From: Mycolicibacterium arenosum
Lineage (GTDB): Bacteria; Actinomycetota; Actinomycetes; Mycobacteriales; Mycobacteriaceae
Length of the DNA: 64,000 bases
Direction of reading: 5' to 3'
Assembly: GCF_024320865.1 (NCBI RefSeq)
Contig: NZ_JANDBD010000012.1
Span: 1 to 64,000, forward strand
Under the pieces are notes generated by a model. It had not been told where the DNA came from, did no database searches, and worked only from the letters and a program-made list of their open reading frames with translations. The position numbers and the translations under genes are program-made. Position 1 is the first letter of the stretch, and every line of letters starts with the position of its first letter. Positions 16,312 to 24,890 of this stretch are shown one piece after another.

Positions 16312-17100
16312 TCACGCCCGCTGGCTCGACACCGAGACGACCTCGCCGGTCAGGTAACTGGAGTAGTCGCTCGCCAGGAACGCGATGGTGGTGGCGATCT
16401 CCCACGGTTCGGCGGCACGGCCGAACGCCTCGTCGGACGCGAGCTGGTCGAGCAGCTCGGTCGAACTGGTCTTCTCAAGGAACTTGTGCCGCGCGATGCT
16501 CGGCGACACCGCGTTGATGCGCACCCCGAACTCGACGGCTTCGATGGCGCTGCACCGCGTCAGCGCCATCACGCCGGCCTTGGCTGCGGCGTAGTGCGAC
16601 TGCGAATGCTGTGCGCGCCAACCCAATACGCTGGCGTTGTTGACGATGACACCGTCGTGCTCGACGTCGCGGAAGTACCGCAGCGCGGCGCGGGTGGCCC
16701 GCATCACGGAGGTGAGCGTGACGTTGAGGACGCGGTCCCATTCGTCGTCGGTCATGTCGACGACGGGTGTCTGCCCGCCCAGGCCGGCGTTGTTGACCAG
16801 CACGTCCAGCCGGCCCGCCTTCTCGACGGCCGATGTGATCAACGCGTCGACGGCCTCGGTGGAGGTGACGTCGCACACCACGGCGTCGACGCGGCCGAGG
16901 CCGAGTGCGGCGAGTTCGTCACGGGTCTCGTTGAGCCGCCGTTCGTGGTAGTCGGAGACCACGACGTCGGCGCCTTCGAGCAGGGCACGGCGCGCGGTCG
17001 TGGAGCCGATGCCGGTGCCCGCTGCGGCGGTGACGAGCACGACCTTCCCCTGCAGCAGGCCGTGGCCCGCGATCTCCTCGGGCGCTTGCGCGAGACTCAT
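16312..17100 (-). CDS. ipdF: Short-chain dehydrogenase IpdF
   Basis: 262 residues from the ATG at 17100, which overlaps the fadE30 stop (ATGA). The Rossmann loop TAAAGTGIGSTTAR near 26, NNAGLGGQ, the catalytic Ser in NNASVLGW and the YAAAKAG motif define a classical SDR. Sequence and position match Rv3559c, the reductase acting on the 5-hydroxy HIP-CoA intermediate. The C-terminus SDYSSYLTGEVVSVSSQRA is typical of the family. It forms the fadE30-ipdF operon controlled by the KstR2 box at 18262. Confidence 0.93.
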   Translation of the reverse strand: MSLAQAPEEIAGHGLLQGKVVLVTAAAGTGIGSTTARRALLEGADVVVSDYHERRLNETRDELAALGLGRVDAVVCDVTSTEAVDALITSAVEKAGRLDVLVNNAGLGGQTPVVDMTDDEWDRVLNVTLTSVMRATRAALRYFRDVEHDGVIVNNASVLGWRAQHSQSHYAAAKAGVMALTRCSAIEAVEFGVRINAVSPSIARHKFLEKTSSTELLDQLASDEAFGRAAEPWEIATTIAFLASDYSSYLTGEVVSVSSQRA

Positions 17101-18245
17101 CCCTTGACCTCTCGGGGCAGGCCGAGCACCCGCTCGGCGATGATGTTGCGCTGAATCTCGTTGGACCCGCCGTAGATCGTGTCCGAGCGTGAGAACAGGT
17201 ACAGCCGCTGCCATTCGTCGAACTCGCCGTCGGGGAGCAACAGCCCGGCCTTGCCCTGGACGTCCATCGCGATCTCACCGAGTTCGCGATGCCAGTTGGC
17301 CCACAACAGCTTCGACACGTTGTCTTGACCGGGTTGCTCCACGTCCATCGTCGCGAGCGCGTACGAGCGCATGGTCTGCAGGCCCACCCACGACTGAGTC
17401 AGCGCCTGGCGGATCAGCGGATCGTCGATGGCACCGGTCTTCTTCGCCAGGTCGACGACCCCGAGAAGCTCTCGCCTGTAACGGATCTGCTGGCCGAGTG
17501 TCGATACGCCGCGTTCGAACGTCAGCAGGCTCATCGCCACGCGCCAGCCGTCACCGGGCTCGCCGACGACGAGTGATGCGTCGGTGCGGGCGTCGTCGAA
17601 GAAGACCTCGTTGAACTCGGAGTCGCCGGTCAGCTGAACGATCGGCCGAACCTCGACGCCGGGCTGGTCCAGCGGCACCAGCAGGAAGGACAGGCCGGCG
17701 TGCCGCTTGGAACCCTTCTCGGAGCGCGCGACCACGAAGCACCACTGAGCCCAGTGCGCGAGCGACGTCCACACCTTCTGGCCGTTGACGACCCACTGGT
17801 CGCCGTCGAGTTCGGCGGTGGTCGAGACGTTGGCGAGGTCGCTGCCCGCGCCCGGTTCGGAGTAGCCCTGGCTCCACAGTTCGGTGACGTCGAGGATCTT
17901 GGGCAGGAAGCGCTGCTGGTGTTCCGGTGTGCCGAAGGCGATCAGCGTCGGTCCCAGCAGTTCCTCCCCGAAGTGGTTGACCTTGTCGGGGGCGTCGGCT
18001 TTCGCGTACTCCTCGTAGAACGCGACCCGGTGAGCCACCGACAGGCCGCGGCCGCCGTGCTCCTCCGGCCAGCCGAGGCAGGTCAGCCCCGCAGCGGCAA
18101 GATGCCGATTCCACGCGAGCCGTTCCTCGAACGCCTCGTGCTCGCGACCAGGGCCGCCGAGGCCCTTCAGTGCCGCGTATTCACCGACGAGATTGTCGGC
18201 CAGCCAACCCCGGACCTCGGACCGGAACTCCTCGACCTCTATCAC
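17097..18245 (-). CDS. fadE30: Acyl-CoA dehydrogenase FadE30
   Basis: 382 residues, GTG start at 18245. Acyl-CoA dehydrogenase signatures include GYSEPGAGSDLANVST in the FAD-binding middle domain, WVVNGQKVWTS, and the C-terminal GGSNEIQRNIIAERVLGLPRE. It matches Rv3560c, which acts on the HIP-CoA-derived propionyl side chain early in C/D-ring degradation. A perfect KstR2 operator lies 17 bp upstream and is shared with divergent fadD3. Confidence 0.93.
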   Translation of the reverse strand: MIEVEEFRSEVRGWLADNLVGEYAALKGLGGPGREHEAFEERLAWNRHLAAAGLTCLGWPEEHGGRGLSVAHRVAFYEEYAKADAPDKVNHFGEELLGPTLIAFGTPEHQQRFLPKILDVTELWSQGYSEPGAGSDLANVSTTAELDGDQWVVNGQKVWTSLAHWAQWCFVVARSEKGSKRHAGLSFLLVPLDQPGVEVRPIVQLTGDSEFNEVFFDDARTDASLVVGEPGDGWRVAMSLLTFERGVSTLGQQIRYRRELLGVVDLAKKTGAIDDPLIRQALTQSWVGLQTMRSYALATMDVEQPGQDNVSKLLWANWHRELGEIAMDVQGKAGLLLPDGEFDEWQRLYLFSRSDTIYGGSNEIQRNIIAERVLGLPREVKG

Positions 18246-18261
18246 TCTTGTAGGCTAACCT

Positions 18262-18275
18262 ACCAAGCACTTGCT
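18262..18275. promoter_or_regulatory. KstR2 operator (ACCAAGCACTTGCT), bidirectional
   Basis: Matches AnCAAGnnCTTGnT at all fixed positions and lies in the 47-bp gap between divergent fadE30 and fadD3. Because the gap is so short, one bound repressor would block both promoters, coordinating fadE30-ipdF and fadD3-fadE31-fadE32-fadE33. Confidence 0.9.
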
Positions 18276-18292
18276 TTGTTAGAGGAGAGTCG

Positions 18293-19834
18293 ATGACGAC
18301 GGAGCGCAGGACCATCCCCCGGGTCCTGGACCGGATCAGCGACGAGTTCTCCGCCCACGAAGCCCTGGTCACACCCGATCGGACCCTGACCTACGCCGAC
18401 CTCAGAACCGAGGTCGTCCGCGCCGCCGCCGCGATGATCGACCTCGGCGTCGAGGCCGGCGACCGCGTCGCGATCTGGTCCCCGAACACCTGGCACTGGG
18501 TCGTCGCCTGCCTCGCCACGCACTACGCGGGCGCGGTGGTCGTGCCGCTCAACACCCGCTACACCGCGAGCGAGGCCACCGACATCCTGGCCAGAACCGC
18601 GGCCCCGCTGCTGATCGGAATGGGCAGGTTCCTCGGCGCCGACCGGACCGCCGAACTGGACCGCACCGCGCTGCCCGCGCTGCGGCACATCGTGCGGGTG
18701 CCGATCGAGACCGACGACGTGGCCGCCGCGACGTCATGGCACGAGTTCGTCGCCCGCGGGACCGATCTAGCCGCCGTCGAGGCGCGCGCAGCGGCGGTCA
18801 CCCCCGACGACGTCTCCGACATCCTGTTCACATCCGGCACCACCGGCCGGAGCAAGGGCGTGCTGTGCGCCCACCGGCAGTCACTCGACGCACCCGCCGC
18901 GTGGGCCGCCTGCGGTGAGCTGACGAGCGCCGACCGCTATCTCTGCATCAACCCGTTCTTCCACAACTTCGGCTACAAGGCGGGCATCCTGTCGTGCCTG
19001 CAGAAGGGCGCCACGCTCATTCCGCAGCTGACGTTTGATCCCGAGCAGGCCATGCGCGCCGTGCAGGATCAGCGGATCACGGTGCTGCCCGGCCCGCCGA
19101 CCATCTACCAGACACTGCTCGACCACCCCAAGCGCGGCGACTTCGACCTGACGTCCCTGCGGTTCGCCGTCACCGGTGCCGCCGTCGTGCCGGTGGTGCT
19201 GATCGAGCGCATGCAGTCCGAGCTGGACATCGACATCGTGCTGACGGCCTACGGCCTCACGGAGGCAAGCGGATTCGGAACCATGTGCCGAGCCGACGAC
19301 GACGCCGTCACCGTCGCCACGACGTGCGGACGGCCCATCGCCGACTTCGAACTGCGCATCGACGGTGACGACGAGACCGGCGAGGTGCTGTTGCGCGGCC
19401 CCAATGTGATGCTGGGCTATCTCGACGATCCCGACGCCACGTCCGCCGCGATCGACGCCGACGGTTGGCTGCACACCGGTGACATCGGGAAGCTCGACGA
19501 GCGCGGCAATCTCAGCATCACCGACCGGCTCAAGGACATGTACATCTGCGGCGGGTTCAACGTGTACCCCGCCGAGATCGAACAGGTGCTGGCACGGCTC
19601 GACGGCGTCGCCGAGGCCGCCGTCATCGGTGTGCCAGACGACCGGCTCGGCGAGGTCGGCAAGGCGTTCGTCGTCGTCAAACCCGGCGCGCACCTGGACG
19701 AGGCGACGGTCATCGCCCACACCCGCGAGCACCTCGCGAACTTCAAGACCCCGCGTTCGGTGGCCTTCCTCGATGTGCTGCCCCGCAACCCTGGAGGAAA
19801 AGTGGTCAAACCGCAACTGCGAGAGCTGATCTAA
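18293..19834 (+). CDS. fadD3: HIP-CoA ligase FadD3
   Basis: 513 residues, ATG at 18293 with AGAGGAGAG just upstream. The adenylate-forming motif ILFTSGTTGRSKGV is near 180. Further motifs are TAYGLTEASG, GWLHTGDIG, the hinge DRLKDMYICGGFNVYPAEIE and the catalytic Lys in RNPGGKVVKPQ. It corresponds to Rv3561, the acyl-CoA synthetase that activates the 3aa-H-4a(3'-propanoate)-7a-methylhexahydro-1,5-indanedione fragment (HIP) and thereby makes the KstR2 inducer. Its stop overlaps the fadE31 ATG by one base. Confidence 0.95.
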   Translation: MTTERRTIPRVLDRISDEFSAHEALVTPDRTLTYADLRTEVVRAAAAMIDLGVEAGDRVAIWSPNTWHWVVACLATHYAGAVVVPLNTRYTASEATDILARTAAPLLIGMGRFLGADRTAELDRTALPALRHIVRVPIETDDVAAATSWHEFVARGTDLAAVEARAAAVTPDDVSDILFTSGTTGRSKGVLCAHRQSLDAPAAWAACGELTSADRYLCINPFFHNFGYKAGILSCLQKGATLIPQLTFDPEQAMRAVQDQRITVLPGPPTIYQTLLDHPKRGDFDLTSLRFAVTGAAVVPVVLIERMQSELDIDIVLTAYGLTEASGFGTMCRADDDAVTVATTCGRPIADFELRIDGDDETGEVLLRGPNVMLGYLDDPDATSAAIDADGWLHTGDIGKLDERGNLSITDRLKDMYICGGFNVYPAEIEQVLARLDGVAEAAVIGVPDDRLGEVGKAFVVVKPGAHLDEATVIAHTREHLANFKTPRSVAFLDVLPRNPGGKVVKPQLRELI

Positions 19835-20970
19835 TGGATCTGCACTTCGACGACGACAGCGAGGCGTTTCGCGCCGAGGTTCGCGGGTTCCTCGCGGCCA
19901 ACCGTGAGCACTTCCCGACGAAGTCCTACGACACCGCAGAGGGTTTCGCGCAGCACCGGGTCTGGGACAGGGTGCTGTTCGACGCCGGGCTCTCGGTGAT
20001 CGCGTGGCCGGAGAAGTACGGCGGCCGGGATGCGTCGCTGTTGCAGTGGATCGTGTACGAGGAGGAGTACTTCCGCGCCGGTGCGCCGGGCCGGGCCAGC
20101 GCCAACGGCACCTCGATGCTGGGGCCAACGCTGTTCGCGCATGGCAGCGAGGAGCAACTGGACCGCGTGCTGCCGAAGATGGCCAGCGGCGACGAGATCT
20201 GGGCGCAGGCGTGGTCCGAGCCCGAATCGGGCAGCGACCTGGCGTCGCTGCGCTCGACCGCCACCAGGACCGACGGCGGCTGGAAGCTCAACGGCCAGAA
20301 GATCTGGAGCTCGCGAGCGGTGTTCGGGGACAGAGCCTTCGGGCTGTTCCGCTCGGATCCGGAGGCACAGCGCCACAAGGGCCTGACGTACGTCATGTTC
20401 GACCTGCACGCCGAGGGCGTGACCGTCCGGCCCATCGCCCAACTCGGCGGTGACACCGGCTTCGGCGAGATCTTCCTCGACGACGTCTTCGTGCCCGACG
20501 AGGACGTCATCGGCGGTGTGCACGACGGCTGGCGCGCGGCGATGAGCACGTCGAGCAACGAGCGCGGCATGTCGCTACGCAGCCCGGCCCGCTTCCTGGC
20601 ACCGGCGGAACGGCTGGTCGCCGAATGGGACGAGCGCGGCCGCGTCGACGCCCACGCCGACCGCGTCGCCGACGCGTGGATCAAGGCGCAGGCCTACCGA
20701 CTGCACACGTTCGGCACGGTGACACGGCTGGCCTCGGGTGGCGAACTCGGCGCCGAGTCGTCGATCACCAAGGTGTTCTGGTCCGAACTCGACGTCGCGT
20801 TGCACCAGACCGCGGTGGATCTGCGAGGTTCGGACGCCGAGCTCGTCGATCACTGGACCGAAGGCCTGCTATTCGCACTCGGTGGTCCGATCTACGCCGG
20901 CACCAACGAGATTCAGCGCAACATCATCGCGGAACGTCTGCTGGGACTGCCTCGCGAGAGTAAGGGGTAG
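19834..20970 (+). CDS. fadE31: Acyl-CoA dehydrogenase FadE31
   Basis: 378 residues starting at the TAATG overlap with fadD3. AWSEPESGSDLASLRSTA and WKLNGQKIWSS mark the FAD/substrate middle domain, and GGPIYAGTNEIQRNIIAERLLGLPRESKG is the standard C-terminal helix. It corresponds to Rv3562. FadE31, FadE32 and FadE33 are reported to work as mixed heterotetramers in HIP degradation, which agrees with their tight operon. Five base pairs separate it from fadE32. Confidence 0.93.
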   Translation: MDLHFDDDSEAFRAEVRGFLAANREHFPTKSYDTAEGFAQHRVWDRVLFDAGLSVIAWPEKYGGRDASLLQWIVYEEEYFRAGAPGRASANGTSMLGPTLFAHGSEEQLDRVLPKMASGDEIWAQAWSEPESGSDLASLRSTATRTDGGWKLNGQKIWSSRAVFGDRAFGLFRSDPEAQRHKGLTYVMFDLHAEGVTVRPIAQLGGDTGFGEIFLDDVFVPDEDVIGGVHDGWRAAMSTSSNERGMSLRSPARFLAPAERLVAEWDERGRVDAHADRVADAWIKAQAYRLHTFGTVTRLASGGELGAESSITKVFWSELDVALHQTAVDLRGSDAELVDHWTEGLLFALGGPIYAGTNEIQRNIIAERLLGLPRESKG

Positions 20971-20975
20971 CCGCA

Positions 20976-21959
20976 GTGAGATTCGATCTGGACGAACAGC
21001 AGCGCGACTTCGCGTCGAGCATCGACCGCGCGCTCGGCGCCGCCGATGTGCCCACCGCGGTGCGCGCATGGTCGACGGGCGACACGGGGCCGGGCCGTAA
21101 GGTGTGGTCGACGCTGACCGATCTGGGCGTGACGGCACTGATGGTGCCGGAGGAGTACGACGGCATCGGCGCGCACCCCGTCGACCTGGTGGTGGCCGCT
21201 GAGCGGCTCGGCTACTTCGGTGTCCCCGGCCCCGTCACGGAATCGGTTGCGGTGGCGCCGATCCTGCTCGCGACCGACGAGCGGGCGGGTGGCCTCGCGT
21301 CGGGCGAGTTGATCGCGACCGTCGCGTTTCCGCCGCACGTGCCGCGCGCCGTCGACGCCGACACCGCCGGACTGATCCTCGTGGCGGGCGACGGCGAGGT
21401 CCGCGACGGCGTCGCAGGCGACGTCCACGAGTCGGTCGACCCCGCCCGCCGGGTGGTCGACGTGGACGCTTCCGGTGACGCCCGCCCGGCCGATACCGCG
21501 CGGGCCTTCGAATTCGGCGCACTGGCGACCGCAGCGCAACTGGTGGGGGCGGGCCAGGCGATGCTCGACATGTCGGTGGAATACGCCAAGCAGCGAACGC
21601 AATTCGGCCGACTTATCGGTTCGTATCAGGCGATCAAACACACGCTGGCCGACGTCTACATCGCCGTCGAGATGGCGCGGCCGCTGGTGTACGGCGCGGC
21701 ACTGTCGCTGGCCGACGATTCCCCGGACACCGCGCGCGACGTGAGCGCCGCAACCGCCGCCGCCGCGGATGCCGCACTGCTGTCGGCGCGTTCGTCGCTG
21801 CAGGCCCACGGCGCCATCGGCTACACCCAGGAGCACGACCTGTCGCTGCTGCTGTTGCGGGTGCAGGCGCTCCGCTCGGCGTGGGGTGACGCGACGTGGC
21901 ACCGTCGCCGGGTGTTGGAAGCACTGTCCAGCTCGAGCCTGGAGGCCCTCTCATCGTGA
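20976..21959 (+). CDS. fadE32: Acyl-CoA dehydrogenase subunit FadE32
   Basis: 327 residues from a GTG start, shorter than a full FadE, as expected for the small partner of a heteromeric enzyme. The middle beta-domain is reduced. The C-terminal helical part AEYAKQ-type segment reads VEYAKQRTQFGRLIGSYQAIKH, with LQAHGAIGYTQEHDLSLLLLR near the end. It lacks the SEPxAGSD motif of full FadEs. It corresponds to Rv3563. The gene overlaps fadE33 through GTGA at 21956-21959. Confidence 0.92.
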   Translation: MRFDLDEQQRDFASSIDRALGAADVPTAVRAWSTGDTGPGRKVWSTLTDLGVTALMVPEEYDGIGAHPVDLVVAAERLGYFGVPGPVTESVAVAPILLATDERAGGLASGELIATVAFPPHVPRAVDADTAGLILVAGDGEVRDGVAGDVHESVDPARRVVDVDASGDARPADTARAFEFGALATAAQLVGAGQAMLDMSVEYAKQRTQFGRLIGSYQAIKHTLADVYIAVEMARPLVYGAALSLADDSPDTARDVSAATAAAADAALLSARSSLQAHGAIGYTQEHDLSLLLLRVQALRSAWGDATWHRRRVLEALSSSSLEALSS

Positions 21960-22897
21960 ACGAGGAACGGGAACTGCTGCGCGACACCGTCGCATCGCTG
22001 GTGGAGAAGCACGCCGGCCCCGAGGCCGTGCGCCGGGCGATGGAGTCCGAGCGCGGTTACGACGAGAAGCTGTGGACACTGCTGTGCGAGCAGGTCGGCG
22101 TCGCGGCGCTGGTGGTGCCCGAGGAACTCGGCGGGGCGGGCGGTGAACTCGCCGACGCCGCGGTGGTGATCGAGGAAATCGGCAAGGGCCTGGTGCCGAC
22201 CCCGCTGCTCGGCACCACGCTGACCGAACTGGCGCTGCTAGCGGCCGACGAGCCGGACGGTGACACGCTCGAGGCCCTGGCTGCGGGCGCGTCGATCGGC
22301 GCGGTGGTGTTCGATCCCGACTACGTGCTCAACGGTGACGTCGCGGACGTCGTCGTCGCCGTCGAGGACGGAAAGCTCACGCGCTGGACGGGATTCACCG
22401 CACATCCCGTCACGTCGATGGACCCCACCCGGCGGCTCGGTCGCCTCGAGTCGAGCGCCACCGCCGCACTCGGCACCGACCCCGGCCTCGCCGACACCGC
22501 GGCCATCCTGCTCGCCGTCGAGCAGATCGGCGCGGCGAGCCGCTGCCTCGACCTGACCGTCGCCTACACCAAGGACCGTGTTCAGTTCGGGCGGCCGATC
22601 GGCAGCTTCCAGGCGCTGAAGCACCGGATGGCCGACCTGTACGTACTGGTGCAGTCGGCGCGCGCGGTCGTCAACGACGCCGTGGGAGCGCCCTCGCCGG
22701 CGTCGGCCGCGCTGGCGCGGGTATCGGCGAGCGAGGCGTTCACCGCCGTAGCTGCGGAATCCGTCCAGATGCACGGTGGCGTCGCCATCACGTGGGAGTA
22801 CGACATCCAGCTGTACTTCAAACGCGCCCACGGCAGCGCCCAACTACTCGGCCCGCCCCGCGACTTCCTGCGTGCGCTCGAATCGGAAGTCCTCTAG
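21956..22897 (+). CDS. fadE33: Acyl-CoA dehydrogenase subunit FadE33
   Basis: 313 residues from the overlapping GTG at 21956, giving the expected N-terminus NEERELLRDTVASLVEKHAG. Like FadE32 it has a shortened middle domain. Its C-terminal domain has VAYTKDRVQFGRPIGSFQALKH and VQMHGGVAITWEYDIQLYFKRA. It corresponds to Rv3564 and probably pairs with FadE31 or FadE32. It is the last gene of the fadD3 operon; a strong inverted repeat begins 15 bp after the stop. Confidence 0.92.
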   Translation: MNEERELLRDTVASLVEKHAGPEAVRRAMESERGYDEKLWTLLCEQVGVAALVVPEELGGAGGELADAAVVIEEIGKGLVPTPLLGTTLTELALLAADEPDGDTLEALAAGASIGAVVFDPDYVLNGDVADVVVAVEDGKLTRWTGFTAHPVTSMDPTRRLGRLESSATAALGTDPGLADTAAILLAVEQIGAASRCLDLTVAYTKDRVQFGRPIGSFQALKHRMADLYVLVQSARAVVNDAVGAPSPASAALARVSASEAFTAVAAESVQMHGGVAITWEYDIQLYFKRAHGSAQLLGPPRDFLRALESEVL

Positions 22898-22912
22898 TCG
22901 TCGCGCCCTTCC

Positions 22913-23051
22913 GCGAGCGTGCGTGTCTGTACCCCCAACACGCCGAACCCCGACGTGCCGTCACGCACTTTCGCGTTGAACCGTTTCAGCGCGAGCGTAC
23001 GGCGACGGGCCCGCTCAGCCGGCGTGTCGGGGTACAGACACGCACGCTCGC
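22913..23051. repeat. 139-bp imperfect palindromic element
   Basis: Outer arms of 23 identical bases (22913-22935 against the reverse complement of 23029-23051; arm core GCGAGCGTGCGTGTCTGTAC) extend inward by about 10 more with a single gap and mismatch. The interior carries smaller self-complementary blocks such as CGCGAGCGTACGGCGACG. A single transcript of this region could fold into a very stable hairpin. It may be a bidirectional terminator for fadE33, or a copy of a dispersed palindromic repeat (REP/MITE-like). Copy number cannot be judged from one window. Confidence 0.8.
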
Positions 23052-23103
23052 CGGGGGCGGTTCTCCAGCGTGCTCATCGTGTCTGCAGACTAGCCTGGAT
23101 TCG

Positions 23104-24282
23104 ATGACCGAAATCGCCCAGCGAGTCGCGATCCGCGCCGGGATCCCGCCGTTCCACGTCATGGACGTGTGGCTGGCCGCAGCGGAGCGGCAACGCACAC
23201 ACGGCGACCTGGTCAACCTGTCGGCCGGCCAGCCCGCCGCTCCGGCCCCGGCCCCGGTCCGCGCCGCCGCGACGGAGGCGCTCACCAGCCACACGCTGGG
23301 ATACACCGTCGCACTTGGCATTCCGGAGCTGCGCGAGGCCATTGCGCACAGCTATCAGGATCGCCACGGCATCACCGTCGACCCGGCCGACGTCGTCATC
23401 ACGACGGGGTCGACCGGCGGATTCCTGCTGGCGTTTCTCGCGAGCTTCGACGTCGGCGACCGCGTCGCCGTGACCTCGCCCGGCTACCCCTGCTACCGCA
23501 ACATCCTGTCCGCCCTCGGCTGCGAGGTCGTCGAGGTGCCGTGCGGACCCGACACGCGTTTCCAGCCGACAGTCGAGATGCTGGCCGCCCTCGATCCGCC
23601 GGTGCGGGGTCTGGTGATCGCGAGCCCGGCCAACCCCACCGGCACCGTTCTTCCGCCCGCCGAACTGGCGGCCATCGCGACGTGGTGCGACGACAACGAC
23701 GTGCAACTGGTGAGCGACGAGATCTACCACGGCCTGGTGTATCCCGGTGCGCCCGAGACCAGTTGCGCCTGGGAGACATCGCGCCGCGCGTTCGTCGTCA
23801 ACAGCTTCTCGAAGTACTTCGCGATGACGGGCTGGCGGCTCGGCTGGCTCCTGGTGCCGCAGCCGCTGCTCCGCGCCGTCGATCGCCTCACCGGGAACTT
23901 CTCCATCTGCCCGCCGACGCTGCCGCAGTTGGCCGCCGTCGCCGCCTTCACCCCGGAGTCGCTGGCCGAAGCCGAGGGGCTCGTCGAGCAGTACGCGGTC
24001 AACCGGGAGCGTCTGCTCGCCGGCTTGCCCGCGATCGGGCTGCCGCGGCTGGCCCCGGCCGACGGCGCGTTCTACGTCTACGCCGACATCTCCGACTACT
24101 CGACCGACTCGCTCGCGTTCTGCGCGAAGTTACTTGCCGATACCGGTGTGGCGATCGCGCCGGGCGTCGACTTCGACACCGTGCACGGCGGCGCGTACGT
24201 CCGGCTCTCCTTCGCCGGATCGTCGGCTGAGATAGACGACGCGTTGCGGCGCATTGGCCCGTGGCTGGCAAGCGTCAATTGA
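23104..24282 (+). CDS. aspB: PLP-dependent aminotransferase (aspB, Rv3565-like)
   Basis: 392 residues from the ATG at 23104. Class I/II fold-type I aminotransferase: GSTGGFLLAF in the phosphate cup, SPANPTGTV with the conserved Asn, DEIYHGLVY with the Asp that contacts the pyridine N, NSFSKYFAMTGWRLGW with the Schiff-base Lys, and YVRLSFAG with the carboxylate-binding Arg. It occupies the Rv3565 position downstream of fadE33. The amino donor and substrate are not known; its place in the steroid cluster is conserved in mycobacteria but its role there is not established. Confidence 0.88.
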   Translation: MTEIAQRVAIRAGIPPFHVMDVWLAAAERQRTHGDLVNLSAGQPAAPAPAPVRAAATEALTSHTLGYTVALGIPELREAIAHSYQDRHGITVDPADVVITTGSTGGFLLAFLASFDVGDRVAVTSPGYPCYRNILSALGCEVVEVPCGPDTRFQPTVEMLAALDPPVRGLVIASPANPTGTVLPPAELAAIATWCDDNDVQLVSDEIYHGLVYPGAPETSCAWETSRRAFVVNSFSKYFAMTGWRLGWLLVPQPLLRAVDRLTGNFSICPPTLPQLAAVAAFTPESLAEAEGLVEQYAVNRERLLAGLPAIGLPRLAPADGAFYVYADISDYSTDSLAFCAKLLADTGVAIAPGVDFDTVHGGAYVRLSFAGSSAEIDDALRRIGPWLASVN

Positions 24283-24618
24283 GCGAATGTCCGAGGGATG
24301 ATGACGACGCCGCCGCGGTGGCGTCGGGCTTCGGTCGGCTGCGGGGGTTCCGCAGCGGTGGCGTCGGGCTTCGGTCCGCGCGGAGCCTTTGGAGCGCCCC
24401 AGCAGCCGGGCTCCGCATTCGACGAGTGCCGCCCACAGGGCGAATTGAACAATGCCTAGAAGGATGAGGGGCCAGAGGAGGCCCGTGAAGGCCGCCAGCA
24501 GCAACCGTGAATTCCCGCTCTGCTGAATGAGTTTGACTCGGATGCCCATCGCGATGGCACTGGCCAGGCCGACGAGAAAGCCCAACGCATACACCGCAAG
24601 CAACGCATCACCGGTCAA
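24130..24618 (-). CDS. Small membrane protein with doubtful C-terminal half
   Basis: The frame starts with a TTG at 24618 (GGGGACGGATGAACGACG upstream) and encodes two clear transmembrane helices (residues 6-28 and 41-68) with IRVKLIQQSGNSRLL between them. After about residue 80 (GRSKG) the sequence turns into Arg/Pro-rich low-complexity residues. It covers two 22-bp direct repeats and then runs antisense into the aspB 3' end for 153 nt. The N-terminal half looks real; the C-terminal half looks like read-through after damage or repeat insertion. No function recognised. Confidence 0.45.
   Translation of the reverse strand: MTGDALLAVYALGFLVGLASAIAMGIRVKLIQQSGNSRLLLAAFTGLLWPLILLGIVQFALWAALVECGARLLGRSKGSARTEARRHRCGTPAADRSPTPPRRRRHHPSDIRSIDACQPRANAPQRVVYLSRRSGEGEPDVRAAVHGVEVDARRDRHTGIGK
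24315..24376. repeat. Pair of 22-bp direct repeats
   Basis: Two exact copies (24315-24336 and 24355-24376, core GGCGTCGGGCTTCGG) lie 40 bp apart with a small GC-rich hairpin-forming spacer between them (GCGGGGGTTCCGC). They fall in the doubtful 3' half of the small membrane-protein frame, just after aspB. The origin is probably local duplication. Confidence 0.75.
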
Positions 24619-24890
24619 CGTCGTTCATCCGTCCCCGCGGGTCGACAACCGGCGTCGTTCGGACCGCCTCCCGACGCGTGATCCGATGCCACGTCCCACC
24701 CCCGTCCGGCGGCCAAGTCGGCCATCTGATGATGCCTGCTCGCAACCGTGGGCGAGCACTTCAGCAAACTTTCATCACGGTGCACCCAACACCCGGAACG
24801 TACCCTAAAGTATACTTACTCCAGAGTCAATTAGCTTCACTAGACGGATCCCCGGCGCCGTACGCGCCGTCCCCGGCTGACGGCCCAGCG
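24619..24890. other. Gene-free interval with a locally AT-rich palindrome
   Basis: No convincing gene on either strand. The interval contains the perfect 10-bp palindrome AAGTATACTT (24808-24817) in a stretch of about 35 bases unusually rich in A/T for this genome, about 75 bp after the stop of the convergent-side TetR gene. It could be a promoter or terminator remnant; I see no defined element. Confidence 0.4.
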
